Assembly: GCF_018614615.1 (NCBI RefSeq)
Contig: NZ_JAGGOK010000012.1
Location: 62,001-126,000, forward strand
DNA: 64,000 nt
Source: Streptomyces sp. ISL-100
GTDB lineage: Bacteria > Actinomycetota > Actinomycetes > Streptomycetales > Streptomycetaceae
Reading direction: 5' to 3'
Under the pieces are notes generated by a model that worked only from the letters and a program-made list of their open reading frames with translations, made no database searches and was not told where the DNA came from. Position 1 is the stretch's first letter; each line of letters begins with the position of its first letter. Of the stretch, positions 46,487-54,795 are shown in pieces. The translations under genes were made by a program, and so were the position numbers.

Positions 46487-47250
46487 GCGCTTGCTGCTTC
46501 CTTCGGGGGTGTATTTCCTGAGTACTCCCTGCTGATGGCGTCGGCGGTGCGGCGCACCAGCGGCAGGAGGGTGAGGAGCTCCTCGGCGGTCACGACGACG
46601 TTCGGCGCGGACACCGACATGGCGGCGACGACCCGGCCGTCCGCACCGCGGATGGGGGCCCCGATGCAGTTGATGGACTCCTCGTGGCCGCCGAGGTCGG
46701 TGGCCCAGCCCTGTTCGCGTACGAGCGCCAGTTCCTTGAGGAAGGCTGCGGCGTTCGGCGTCGAACGGGACGTGTAGGTGGGGTAGTCGAGCTTTTCCGC
46801 GATGGTGCGGCGCTCGGCTTCGGGGAGGTCGGCGAGCAGCAGTTTCGCGACGGCGGCGACGGTGATCGCGACGGGCTTGCCGATGCGCGAGTACATGCGT
46901 ACCGGGTAGCGGCTCTCGACCTTGTCGATGTAGAGGACCTCGTTCTCCTCGTACACCGCGAGGTGCACGGTGTGCCCGCACTCGTGGTTGAGGGCGGCGA
47001 GGTGCGGGTGCGCGATCTCGCGTACGTCGAGGTTCTCGACGGCCTCCTGGGCGAGCGCGAAGAGGCGCGCCCCGAGGCGGTAGCGCTGGTCCTGCTGCCG
47101 GTAGACGAGGCCGTGCTCGTGGAGGGTACGCAGGAGACGCAGCGCGGTGGACTTGTGCACGCCGAGGCGTTCGGCGACCTGGCCGAGGTCGGCGGGTCCC
47201 TGGGCGAGCAGCGGCAGGATGCTCAGCGCGCGGTCGACGGTCTGGCTCAT
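46483..47250 (-). CDS. IclR-family transcriptional regulator
   Basis: 255 residues. The winged HTH (VDRALSILPLLAQGPADLGQ, ERLGVHKSTALRLLRTLHEH) is followed by the IclR effector domain: FALAQEAVENLDVREIAHPH, HTVHLAVYEENEVLYIDKVE, GKPVAITVAAVAKLLLADLP, GWATDLGGHEESINCIGAPI and GRVVAAMSVSAPN. The effector is probably a sugar acid or amino-acid catabolite. It is encoded between the PfkB kinase and ridA with ATGA overlaps on both sides, and should bind the palindromes in the divergent promoter at 48390-48420, controlling both directions. Confidence 0.94.
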   Translation of the reverse strand: MSQTVDRALSILPLLAQGPADLGQVAERLGVHKSTALRLLRTLHEHGLVYRQQDQRYRLGARLFALAQEAVENLDVREIAHPHLAALNHECGHTVHLAVYEENEVLYIDKVESRYPVRMYSRIGKPVAITVAAVAKLLLADLPEAERRTIAEKLDYPTYTSRSTPNAAAFLKELALVREQGWATDLGGHEESINCIGAPIRGADGRVVAAMSVSAPNVVVTAEELLTLLPLVRRTADAISREYSGNTPPKEAASA

Positions 47251-48311
47251 GGCGTACGTACCTCCTGGTCGGCGGCGCCCTTCGGCTGCGTTACGTCGGT
47301 CCAGCCGGGGCCGAGACGAAGTGTCCCCCAGGCGTCCGCGTCCAGGGCGGCGAGGCGGTCGGCGTGGGCGCGGGGCGGCGGCGTACCGAGGTCGCCGGGG
47401 ACGGTGAGGGCGGCGGCGGCCATGAGGTGACCGTGCCGGATCCGTTCGCGTACGGGCAGACCGCGCAGGGTCGCGGAGAGGAACCCGGCGGCGAAGGCGT
47501 CCCCGGCGCCGACGGGGGCGACGACGTCGACGCGGAGGGCGGGGACGGTGGTGACGGTGTCGGTTGCTGTCGGTTCCCGGGTGAAGGCTGTCGCGCCTGC
47601 CGCGCCCTGCTTGACGACCAGGACGTCCGGCTCGGGCAGGGCCCGGCGGATCTCGGCCGCGCCCCGCACACCCCAGGCCGCCTGCGCCTCGTCCTCGCCG
47701 ACGAAGACCAGGTCCGCGCCGCGCGCGAGGTCGAGCAGGACGCGGGGGCCTTCGGCCTCGTGCCACAGGTGCGCGCGGTGGTTGACGTCGAAGGAGACCA
47801 GGGGGCGGCCGGGGCGGCGCGCGGTGAGCGTACGCATCAGGGCCAGGCAGTCGGCGGACAGCGCGGCCGTGATCCCGGACAGGTGCAGTACACGGCCGGC
47901 GGCCAGCTCGTCGAGCGGCATGTTCCTGTGGGACATCGCGGAGGCCGCCGACCCGGCGCGGTAGTAGACGACCTCGAAGCCGTCGGCGTCGCGGTCGGTG
48001 GCCGTACGGAAGTAGATGCCGGTGGGGCGGTGCGGGTCGCGCTGGACGGCGGAGGTGTCGACGCCGTACGCGGCGACGGCCTCGACGAGGTGGTCCCCGA
48101 AACCGTCGGCGCCGACCCTGCCGACCCACCGCGCGCGGTGCCCGGCGGCGGCGAGGGCGCAGGCGACGTTGGACTCGGCGCCGCCGATGCCGCGGCCGAA
48201 GGAGGGTACGTCGGCGAGGCGGCCGGGCCGGGAGGGCAGGAACGTCACCATGGACTCACCGAGGCAGACCACATCCACCACTGCTGCTGCTTCGTCCGGG
48301 GGCGCGGTCAC
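47247..48311 (-). CDS. PfkB-family sugar kinase, KDG-kinase-like
   Basis: 354 residues from the GTG at 48311, chosen because GAGGAG sits eight bases before it (an ATG at 48350 also exists). PfkB signatures: VVDVVCLGESMVTFLPSRPG, FGRGIGGAESNVACALAAAG, DFGDHL-like GADGFGDHLVEAV, and the catalytic anion hole DVVAPVGAGDAFAAGFL with the base Asp. The order resembles 2-keto-3-deoxygluconate kinases, which phosphorylate KDG for cleavage to pyruvate and glyceraldehyde phosphate. Its operon mates are the IclR regulator, ridA and the former GntP permease, fitting sugar-acid use, although the divergent genes act on D-amino acids. Confidence 0.9.
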   Translation of the reverse strand: MTAPPDEAAAVVDVVCLGESMVTFLPSRPGRLADVPSFGRGIGGAESNVACALAAAGHRARWVGRVGADGFGDHLVEAVAAYGVDTSAVQRDPHRPTGIYFRTATDRDADGFEVVYYRAGSAASAMSHRNMPLDELAAGRVLHLSGITAALSADCLALMRTLTARRPGRPLVSFDVNHRAHLWHEAEGPRVLLDLARGADLVFVGEDEAQAAWGVRGAAEIRRALPEPDVLVVKQGAAGATAFTREPTATDTVTTVPALRVDVVAPVGAGDAFAAGFLSATLRGLPVRERIRHGHLMAAAALTVPGDLGTPPPRAHADRLAALDADAWGTLRLGPGWTDVTQPKGAADQEVRTP

Positions 48312-48389
48312 GATCGGGCTCCTCACCACTGACTCACACTGACTCACCATTGACCCTGCATCGGCTCGGATGTTAGACAGCGTTCAGCG

Positions 48390-48420
48390 ATATGCGCAAT
48401 GCACGTTGCATATGCTGCAA
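48390..48420. promoter_or_regulatory. Nested palindromes in the kinase/deaminase divergent promoter, candidate IclR operator
   Basis: ATATGC (48390-48395) and GCATAT (48408-48413) form an inverted repeat with a 12-bp spacer. Overlapping it, TTGCA-TATGC-TGCAA (48406-48420) is a second perfect inverted repeat. They lie 23-53 bp before the deaminase start in an unusually AT-rich gap. Confidence 0.6.
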
Positions 48421-48442
48421 CAGGATTTAAGAGGAGGCTCCC

Positions 48443-49738
48443 ATGGCCGCAGGCAACCCGGTCGGACGACTCGCGGCACTCGCGGCACTCGCGGACGAGC
48501 GCGTGGACCACCGCTTCAAGGCGCTCCCGCCGGACGCCGAAGGCCTGACGGTCGGCGAGCTCGCGGCCGAGCGCCGCAATCTCTTCACGGGCGGGTTCAC
48601 CACCCCCGTGCTCGCGCTCTCCGCCGAGTCGGTGGAGCACAACCTCACGCTCCTGGAGACGTACGCCGAGCGCCACGGCCTCGCGTTCGCCCCGCACGGC
48701 AAGACGTCCATGTCGCCCCAGCTCTTCGCACGCCAGCTTGAGCGCGGGGCATGGGGCATCACCGCCGCCATGCCGCACCAGGCGCGCGTGTACCGGGCGC
48801 ACGGCATCCAGCGGATCTTCCTCGCCAACGAGGTCGTCGACGCGGCCGCACTGCGCTGGCTGGCCGCCGAACTGGACGCCGACCCTCACTTCCGCTTCAT
48901 CTGTTACGTCGACTCGGTACGCGGCGTAGAGCTGATGGACGAGGCCCTTCGGGGGGTCTCGCGCCCGCTGGACGTGGTCGTCGAGCTCGGCGCGGGCGAG
49001 GGGGCCCGTACCGGCGCCCGGACGGCCGCCGACTGCGCGGCCGTCGCGGACGCGGTGGCGGCCACGGGCGGGACACTGCGGCTGGTCGGCGTGGCCGGGT
49101 ACGAGGGCGAAGTCCCGCAGGCGGACGGCGACAAGGTCCGCGCGTGGCTGCGCGAACTGGTTTCCCTGGCCGAGGACTTCGACGGGGCGGGCCGGTTCTC
49201 CGACTCGTCGGAGGTCGTGATCAGCGCGGGTGGCAGCGCGTGGTTCGACGCGGTGGCGGAGGTGTTCGCGGAGATCCCCGAGCTTTCGCTGCCGGTGCTC
49301 AAACTGCTGCGGTCCGGTGCGTACGTCTCGCACGACGACGGCCACTACCGCCACCTCACCCCGTTCAACCGGGTCCCGGACGAGGGCACGCTCCAGCCCG
49401 CGTTCCGCCTCTGGACGCAGGTCGTCTCCCGGCCCAGCCCGGAGCAGGCCTTCCTCAACGCGGGCAAGCGGGATGCGGCGTACGACCTCGACCTGCCGGT
49501 GGCGCAGGCGGTACGGGACGCCGGGACGGGCGAGTTCCGCCCGGCGGCCGGTATCACGGTCACCGGGCTGTCGGACCAGCACGGCTGGGTACGTACTGGC
49601 CCGGAGGCGGACCTGGAGGTGGGTGACTGGCTCGGGCTTGGGCTGTCCCATCCGTGCACGTCGTTCGACAAGTGGCAGCTGATCCCTCTGGTCGAGGCGG
49701 ACGGCACGGTGACGGACTACATCCGGACGTTCTTCTGA
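48443..49738 (+). CDS. PLP-dependent amino-acid deaminase (D-serine dehydratase/DSD1-like)
   Basis: 431 residues; AGAGGAGG precedes the ATG. Fold-type III alanine-racemase-like barrel: VLALSAESVEHNLTLLETYA, then FAPHGKTSMSPQLFARQLER with the PLP lysine; GAWGITAAMPHQARVYRAHG; VDVVVELGAGEGARTGARTA. The C-terminal beta domain holds the probable Zn pair, ITVTGLSDQHGWV and GLSHPCTSFDKW (His and Cys), as in D-threonine aldolase and D-serine dehydratase. It should convert a D-amino acid to a keto acid and ammonia via an enamine, which RidA would clear. It pairs with the downstream D-aminoacylase. Confidence 0.88.
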   Translation: MAAGNPVGRLAALAALADERVDHRFKALPPDAEGLTVGELAAERRNLFTGGFTTPVLALSAESVEHNLTLLETYAERHGLAFAPHGKTSMSPQLFARQLERGAWGITAAMPHQARVYRAHGIQRIFLANEVVDAAALRWLAAELDADPHFRFICYVDSVRGVELMDEALRGVSRPLDVVVELGAGEGARTGARTAADCAAVADAVAATGGTLRLVGVAGYEGEVPQADGDKVRAWLRELVSLAEDFDGAGRFSDSSEVVISAGGSAWFDAVAEVFAEIPELSLPVLKLLRSGAYVSHDDGHYRHLTPFNRVPDEGTLQPAFRLWTQVVSRPSPEQAFLNAGKRDAAYDLDLPVAQAVRDAGTGEFRPAAGITVTGLSDQHGWVRTGPEADLEVGDWLGLGLSHPCTSFDKWQLIPLVEADGTVTDYIRTFF

Positions 49739-49751
49739 CCCCCTGACTTTC

Positions 49752-50012
49752 TGCGGCTCCGCCGCGTGAGGGGCGCTGCCCCAGACCCCGCTCTTCAAGC
49801 GCCGGAGGGGCTGAGAGGTACCGCGTGGCGCGAGGGTGCCGCGTGGCGCGAAAGGTGCCGGACCGCGGGAAAGGTGCCGCGCGTGGCAGATCCAGTTCAG
49901 CGCACTCCAGCCCGTCCGGCGTTTGAGGACACGCCCGCAGGGCGTCCCGGGGGCTGGGGCTTGCCCCAGTTCGGGAAGGGGCGGGGTGGGGAAAGGCCCC
50001 GCGCAGCGGCCC
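49752..50012. repeat. Dispersed Streptomyces repeat, copy 1
   Basis: It fills most of the gap between the deaminase and D-aminoacylase genes. Two parts face each other: GCCCCAGACCCCGCTCTTCA (with AAGCGCCGGAGGGGCTG after it) and CCAGCCCGTCCGGCGTTTGA, so the unit folds back on itself. GGGAAGGGGCGGGGTGGGG and AAAGGCCCCGC close it. A second copy lies at 62137-62322 with its inner part inverted. Short boxes GGTACCGCGTGGCGCGA recur inside this copy. Confidence 0.85.
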
Positions 50013-50080
50013 ACCAGACCCCCACCCGCCACCAGCCCCCACCGCCACCAGCCATCAGCCACTCAGAGAGGCGAACAGCC

Positions 50081-51691
50081 ATGGACCTCGTCATTCGTGA
50101 CGTACGCGTCATCGACGGCACCGGCGGTGCCTCCTACCAAGCCGACGTCGGCCTCGACCAGGGCCGCATCACCGAGATCCACCGCGAAGGCGACGCCGGC
50201 CCGCGCCCCGGCGCCCCCCGCACGCTGCAAGCGACCGGCCTCGCCCTCTCCCCCGGCTTCATCGACATGCACGCGCACAGCGACCTCGCGCTGCTCCGCG
50301 ACCCGGACCACTCCGCGAAGGCCGCGCAGGGCGTGACCCTCGAAGTCCTCGGCCAGGACGGATTGTCGTACGCCCCGGTCGACGACCGCACGCTCGCCGA
50401 GGTGCGGAGGGCGATCACGGGCTGGAACGGCGGTGCGCCCGGGGACACGACCATCGACTTCGACTGGCGGACCGTGGGCGAGTACCTCGACCGGCTCGAC
50501 CGCCAGGGCATCGCCGTCAACGCCGCGTATCTCGTCCCGCAAGGCACGGTCCGCATGTACGCGACCGGCTGGGACGACCGCCCCGCCACCCCCGCCGAGC
50601 TCACCCGCATGAAGCAGCTCGTCGCCGAGGGCATGGAGCAGGGCGCCGTCGGCATGTCGTCGGGGCTGACCTACACCCCCGGCATGTACGCCGACGACGC
50701 CGAACTCACCGAACTGTGCCGCGTGGTGGCGCGGTACGACGGCTACTACTGCCCCCACCACCGCTCGTACGGCGCCGGCGCCCTCGCGGCGTACGAGGAG
50801 ATGGTGACCCTCACCCGCAACGCCGGCTGCGCGCTCCACCTCGCCCACGCCACCATGAACTTCGGTGTGAACAAGGGCAAGGCGCCCGACCTCCTGAGCC
50901 TCCTCGACAAGGCACTCGACGGCGGCGCCGACATCTCCCTCGACACCTACCCCTACACCCCCGGCTGCACGACACTCGTCGCGATGCTGCCCAGCTGGGC
51001 GAGCGAGGGCGGCCCCGAGGCGATCCTCGCCCGCCTCCGGGACGACGAGATCGCCGAGGAGATCCGTCACCACCTCGAAGTCATCGGTGCGGACGGCTGC
51101 CACGGAGTCCCCATCGAGTGGGACACGATCGAAATCTCAGGGGTCAGTGACCCCGGCCTGGCGAGCTTCGTGGGCAAGACGATCGCCGAGTCCGCCGCGC
51201 AGCGCGCCGAGGCTCCCTGGGTCACCGCCCGCCGCCTGCTGATCAACGACAGCCTCGGCTCGACGATCCTCCAGCACGTCGGCCACGAGGGGAACGTCCG
51301 CGCGATCATGCGCCACCGCGTCCACACCGGTGGCAGCGACGGCATCCTCCAGGGCTGCAAGCCGCATCCGCGCGCGTACGGCACCTTCCCCCACTACCTG
51401 GGCCACTACGCCCGCGACCTGGGCGTCCTCGCCCTGGAGGAGTGCGTCGCGCACCTCACGTCGCGCCCGGCGGCCCGGCTGCGCCTCCCCGACCGGGGTC
51501 TCGTACGGGAGGGCTACCGCGCCGACCTCGTCCTCTTCGACCCCGACACGGTCGCGGCGGGCTCCACCTTCGAGTCGCCGCGCACGCTCCCGACCGGCAT
51601 CCCGCACGTGCTCATCGACGGCAAGTTCGTGATCGAGGACGGAAAGCGGACGGACGTCCTCGCGGGCCGGTCGGTACGGCGTACGGCCTGA
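50081..51691 (+). CDS. D-aminoacylase (N-acyl-D-amino-acid deacylase)
   Basis: 536 residues. Amidohydrolase superfamily: VIRDVRVIDGTGGASYQADV and ALSPGFIDMHAHSDLALL with the H-x-H metal pair; VTLEVLGQDGLSYAP with the bridging-residue region; GAVGMSSGLTYTPGMYADD and YYCPHHRSYGAGALAAYEEM; CALHLAHATMNF; VHTGGSDGILQGCKPHPRAY with the catalytic Asp. The C-terminal beta part includes GLVREGYRADLVLFDPDTVA. The enzyme removes acyl groups from N-acyl-D-amino acids, supplying D-amino acids to the deaminase encoded upstream. The 342-bp gap is mostly a dispersed repeat, so the two may be on one transcript. Confidence 0.93.
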   Translation: MDLVIRDVRVIDGTGGASYQADVGLDQGRITEIHREGDAGPRPGAPRTLQATGLALSPGFIDMHAHSDLALLRDPDHSAKAAQGVTLEVLGQDGLSYAPVDDRTLAEVRRAITGWNGGAPGDTTIDFDWRTVGEYLDRLDRQGIAVNAAYLVPQGTVRMYATGWDDRPATPAELTRMKQLVAEGMEQGAVGMSSGLTYTPGMYADDAELTELCRVVARYDGYYCPHHRSYGAGALAAYEEMVTLTRNAGCALHLAHATMNFGVNKGKAPDLLSLLDKALDGGADISLDTYPYTPGCTTLVAMLPSWASEGGPEAILARLRDDEIAEEIRHHLEVIGADGCHGVPIEWDTIEISGVSDPGLASFVGKTIAESAAQRAEAPWVTARRLLINDSLGSTILQHVGHEGNVRAIMRHRVHTGGSDGILQGCKPHPRAYGTFPHYLGHYARDLGVLALEECVAHLTSRPAARLRLPDRGLVREGYRADLVLFDPDTVAAGSTFESPRTLPTGIPHVLIDGKFVIEDGKRTDVLAGRSVRRTA

Positions 51692-51706
51692 GCAGACAGT
51701 CCGGAC

Positions 51707-51845
51707 CAGCTATCGCGCCGACGTGGTCGTCTTGGACACGTCGCTCGACACGTCGTTCGCCCCGGCGTTCCCGTACCTCCTCATCGACGGCAGGCTGAGT
51801 GCCGGGGAAGGGCGGCGTACGGACGTGCTCGCGGGCTGCCTGCGC
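51707..51845 (+). pseudogene. C-terminal fragment of a second D-aminoacylase-like gene
   Basis: Immediately after the D-aminoacylase stop the plus strand reads SYRADVVVLDTSLDTSFAPA, then FPYLLIDGRLSAGEGRRTDV and LAGCLR. It parallels the true C-terminus (GYRADLVLFDPDTVAAGSTF ... HVLIDGKFVIEDGKRTDVLA). No upstream part or start exists. It is a partial tandem duplicate in decay, and lies antisense to the last 45 codons of the mannosyltransferase gene. Confidence 0.7.
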
Positions 51846-53260
51846 AGCAGCACCGCTCCCAGCACGCACACGGTGGCCGCGATGGCGAAGCCGTACGCAG
51901 GGGTGCTGCCCGTCGGGTGGGTCTCGTAGACCAGGGCGGCGGACAGCACCGTGACGATGCGGCCGAGCCTGCCGTCCCAGGCGGTGGCGGAGATCGCCGT
52001 CAAGCCCCAGAGCAGGTACCACGGCTGGACCATGGGCGAGAGCGCGACCAGGGCCAGCAGGGCCACGCCCAGGGCGTGGACCGGGTGCAGGGGCGCCGCG
52101 CCGCGCCACGGGCGCACACTGCGGAAGGTCGCCAGCGCGGCGTAACCGATCACGGCGAGCGCCAGCGCCAGGCCGAGCATCTGGAACGCGCTCTTGACCG
52201 GGTCCGGGTCCCAGCCGAACAGCAGGCGGGTCAGCTCGCCGATGCCCAGGCCGATGTCGCTGGAGGCGGACAGGGCGGTGTGGATGGTCCCGGCGACGCC
52301 CTGTGTCCGCAGCCATCCGAAACCGGTGCCGCTGAGCAGGGTGGTGACGACGGCGACCGCCCCCGCCACCAGGCCGGGCACGGCGAACGCCTTGACGACG
52401 CGCCACGGGAGCGGGCCGGAGGTCCGGCGTACGACAAGCGCGCCGATGAAGAGCAGGGCTACGGCAGCCGGTGATTTGACCATCATCGCGAGTGCGACGA
52501 GCGCGCTGCCGAGCACCCAGCGGCCGTGCAGCGCGCACACCACGCCCGCCAGCATGAGGGCGATCATCAGGCCGTCGTTGTGCATGCCGCCCACGACATG
52601 GATCAGCAGCAGCGGGTTGAGGGCTCCCAGCCAGAGCGCGCCGGTCTCATTGGCGCCGCGGGCGCGGGCGATGCGCAGTGCCGCCCAGACGATCAGGGCG
52701 AGTGCGGCCAGGGCGACGATCCGCATCCCGAAGACGGCGGGGACGATCTGACCGCCGGTGGCCAGCACGACCCACTTCGCCAGGACGAGGAATACGGGCC
52801 CGTACGGGGCCGGGGTGTCGGTCCAGTGCGCGCCGCTGCTCGCCGCGGCGTCGGCGCCGAGTTCGTCCGGGCCGAGCACCGAAGGGCCGGACGTATAGAC
52901 GTCGTGGCCTTCGACGACCATCGCGCCCTGGGCTATGTAGCTGTAGACGTCGGCGCTGTGGAGCGGCGGGGCCACGACGAGCGGCGCCGCCCACCAGAGC
53001 AGCGTGACGACGGTTTCACGCACCCCGCCCGCCGCTCCCCGGCCGACGAGACGCCCGTACCGCCACCAGGACACCACCAGCAGCGTCAGGCCCAGGTAGG
53101 CCAGGACGGCGGCCGCCACGGTCGTCGCGGACCCGTGCGGGACCCAGATGCCCCACGGGTCGCGCGCCGGCAGCCGCCCGGCGGCGATGCCGCCCACGGC
53201 CACCCCGGCCGACCCGATGGCACCCAGCCGGCGGTACCCGACAGCACTCAGCGTCCCCAT
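51710..53260 (-). CDS. MptB-type polyprenol-phosphate-mannose alpha-1,6-mannosyltransferase
   Basis: 516 residues with about a dozen membrane helices and the GT-C landmark LVVAPPLHSADVYSYIAQGA, whose Asp is the predicted catalytic residue. WTDTPAPYGPVFLVLAKWVV, LLLIHVVGGMHNDGLMIALM and LSPMVQPWYLLWGLTAI are typical of MptA/MptB. The mycobacterial relatives extend the mannan core of lipomannan; Streptomyces homologues probably mannosylate lipoglycan or protein. The last 45 residues (ASTSVRRPSPALSLPSMRRY to TTTSAR) are hydrophilic, poorly structured and lie antisense to the D-aminoacylase fragment, so the original C-terminus was probably lost and replaced by chance sequence. Confidence 0.88.
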   Translation of the reverse strand: MGTLSAVGYRRLGAIGSAGVAVGGIAAGRLPARDPWGIWVPHGSATTVAAAVLAYLGLTLLVVSWWRYGRLVGRGAAGGVRETVVTLLWWAAPLVVAPPLHSADVYSYIAQGAMVVEGHDVYTSGPSVLGPDELGADAAASSGAHWTDTPAPYGPVFLVLAKWVVLATGGQIVPAVFGMRIVALAALALIVWAALRIARARGANETGALWLGALNPLLLIHVVGGMHNDGLMIALMLAGVVCALHGRWVLGSALVALAMMVKSPAAVALLFIGALVVRRTSGPLPWRVVKAFAVPGLVAGAVAVVTTLLSGTGFGWLRTQGVAGTIHTALSASSDIGLGIGELTRLLFGWDPDPVKSAFQMLGLALALAVIGYAALATFRSVRPWRGAAPLHPVHALGVALLALVALSPMVQPWYLLWGLTAISATAWDGRLGRIVTVLSAALVYETHPTGSTPAYGFAIAATVCVLGAVLLRRQPASTSVRRPSPALSLPSMRRYGNAGANDVSSDVSKTTTSAR

Positions 53261-53309
53261 GACCGATCAACTTATCCGAGTTGCCCGAACCGTCGGGTGG
53301 CTCACCGGA

Positions 53310-54704
53310 CTAGCGCGGGGCCAGGGTTGCGAACAAGGCGTCGAGTGCGGCTGGGTAAGCGCGATCGGACGGGGCGCCGAAGCCGATCAGCAGGCCTTGA
53401 GGGTGGTCCGCCGGGTGGTGATGAAGTTCGGTGAGGCCGCGCAGGGCCAGGCCGCGTCGGGCACATCTGGTCAGAAGCTGCTGTTCGGTGGGGCCGTCCG
53501 GAGGGAGAGTGACGAGGGCGTGCAGGCCGGCGGGGACTCCGTGCGGGGTGAGGCCGGGGACGGCGGCTACGCGGTCGAGGAGCAGTTCGCGGCGGCGGCG
53601 GTAGCGCAGGCGGGAGGCGCGGATGTGGCGGTCATAGGCGTGTGTGGTGATCAGGTCCGCCAGAACGAGTTGGCCCAGGGTCTCGGTGTACAGGTCGGCT
53701 TCCTGTTTGGCCCGCGCCATCGGTTGAACCAGGTGGGGCGGTAGGACCATCCAGGCCAGTCGGACGGCGGGGCCGAGGGTCTTGGACACGGTGCCGCAGT
53801 AGACGACCTGGTCGGGAGCGATGCCCTGGAGAGCGCCGACAGGCTGGCGGTCGTAGCGGTATTCGCCGTCGTAGTCGTCCTCGACGATCAGGCCGCCCGT
53901 ACGGCGCGCCCATGCGCGCAGGGCCCGGCGGCGGCCGGGATGCAGCGGAACGCCGGTCGGGTACTGGTGCGAGGGGGTGAGGAACACAGCTCCCGTGCGC
54001 TGCGTCAGCGCTTCCACACGAGCGCCGCGGGCGTCGACGGGCAGGGCGAGGACAGTGAGCCCGGCACGCCGGACGACTTCCCGGAAGAGGTTGTGTCCCG
54101 GGTCCTCCAGGGCCGCGACCCCGGTGCCGCCCGCGACCAGCACGTTGCTGAGCAGACCCAGGCCCTGGTAGTAGCCGGACGTGATCACGATGCGGTCGGG
54201 CGTGGTGACAACGCCGCGAGTGCGGCCCAGGTAGTCGGCGAGCGCGTTGCGCAGCTCGATCCGGCCTTGCGCCTCTCCCGCGCCGAAGACCTCGGGGCGA
54301 GCGCCGGTGAGTACGCGGCGGGTGGAGGCGAGCCAGGCTCGGGCAGGGAAGGCGCTGATGTCGGGCAGTCCCGGGCGAAGGTCGTGGAGCGGAGTCGCCG
54401 GCGCGTTTGCGGCACATGCGGGGGCCGGGGCGGTTTGCGCCACCTCGGCCACGACGGTGCCCGATCCCGGTCGCGTCGACAGGTGGCCCTCCGCTACCAG
54501 TTGGTCGTAGGCGGCGCTGACGGTGCCGCGGGAGAAGCCGAGTTCCTGAGCCAGCCCGCGGGTGGACGGCAGGAGGGTCCCGGCGGGCAGGCGCCCTTGG
54601 CGAATCGCCGTACGGAGCGCGGACTCCAGGCCGGAGCGCCGCCCACCTGTGGTGTCGAGGTCGATGTGCAGGTCGAGCCGGGAACTGGACCAGTCATTTG
54701 ACAT
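53310..54704 (-). CDS. MocR/PdxR-type regulator (GntR HTH plus aminotransferase domain)
   Basis: 464 residues. N-terminal GntR winged helix: LESALRTAIRQGRLPAGTLL, LAQELGFSRGTVSAAYDQLV, GHLSTRPGSGTVVAEV. From about residue 110 a fold-type I aminotransferase domain follows: FPARAWLASTRRVLTG, DRIVITSGYYQGLGLLSNVL, EDPGHNLFREVVRRAG, GLIVEDDYDGEYRYDRQPVG, and the PLP lysine in VYCGTVSKTLGPAVRLAW. MocR proteins sense PLP or amino-acid adducts and activate a divergent gene. The divergent gene encodes a calcineurin-like phosphodiesterase, an unusual partner. An inverted repeat in the 91-bp gap may be the operator. Confidence 0.93.
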   Translation of the reverse strand: MSNDWSSSRLDLHIDLDTTGGRRSGLESALRTAIRQGRLPAGTLLPSTRGLAQELGFSRGTVSAAYDQLVAEGHLSTRPGSGTVVAEVAQTAPAPACAANAPATPLHDLRPGLPDISAFPARAWLASTRRVLTGARPEVFGAGEAQGRIELRNALADYLGRTRGVVTTPDRIVITSGYYQGLGLLSNVLVAGGTGVAALEDPGHNLFREVVRRAGLTVLALPVDARGARVEALTQRTGAVFLTPSHQYPTGVPLHPGRRRALRAWARRTGGLIVEDDYDGEYRYDRQPVGALQGIAPDQVVYCGTVSKTLGPAVRLAWMVLPPHLVQPMARAKQEADLYTETLGQLVLADLITTHAYDRHIRASRLRYRRRRELLLDRVAAVPGLTPHGVPAGLHALVTLPPDGPTEQQLLTRCARRGLALRGLTELHHHPADHPQGLLIGFGAPSDRAYPAALDALFATLAPR

Positions 54705-54707
54705 GCA

Positions 54708-54731
54708 ACTGGATCTTATTTCTGATCCGGT
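54708..54731. promoter_or_regulatory. Inverted repeat ACTGGATC-N8-GATCCGGT, candidate MocR operator
   Basis: Eight-bp arms with one mismatch, starting 3 bp upstream of the MocR ATG and 65 bp before the phosphodiesterase start. The centre TTATTTCT is AT-rich and may overlap the promoters of both genes. Confidence 0.5.
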
Positions 54732-54795
54732 GGCCCTCTACGTTCGAGATCACTTGAGCCTGGACCGACTTGTCCACGACGAAGGGACCACGACA

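Noticed and set aside
48344-50062. 572-codon open frame antisense to the deaminase gene
   Set aside because: No motifs and no start context; it also crosses a dispersed repeat. The deaminase frame explains the coding signal.
53310-54704. Reading the gene as a plain aminotransferase
   Set aside because: The first 90 residues are a clear GntR winged helix, so it is a MocR-type regulator.
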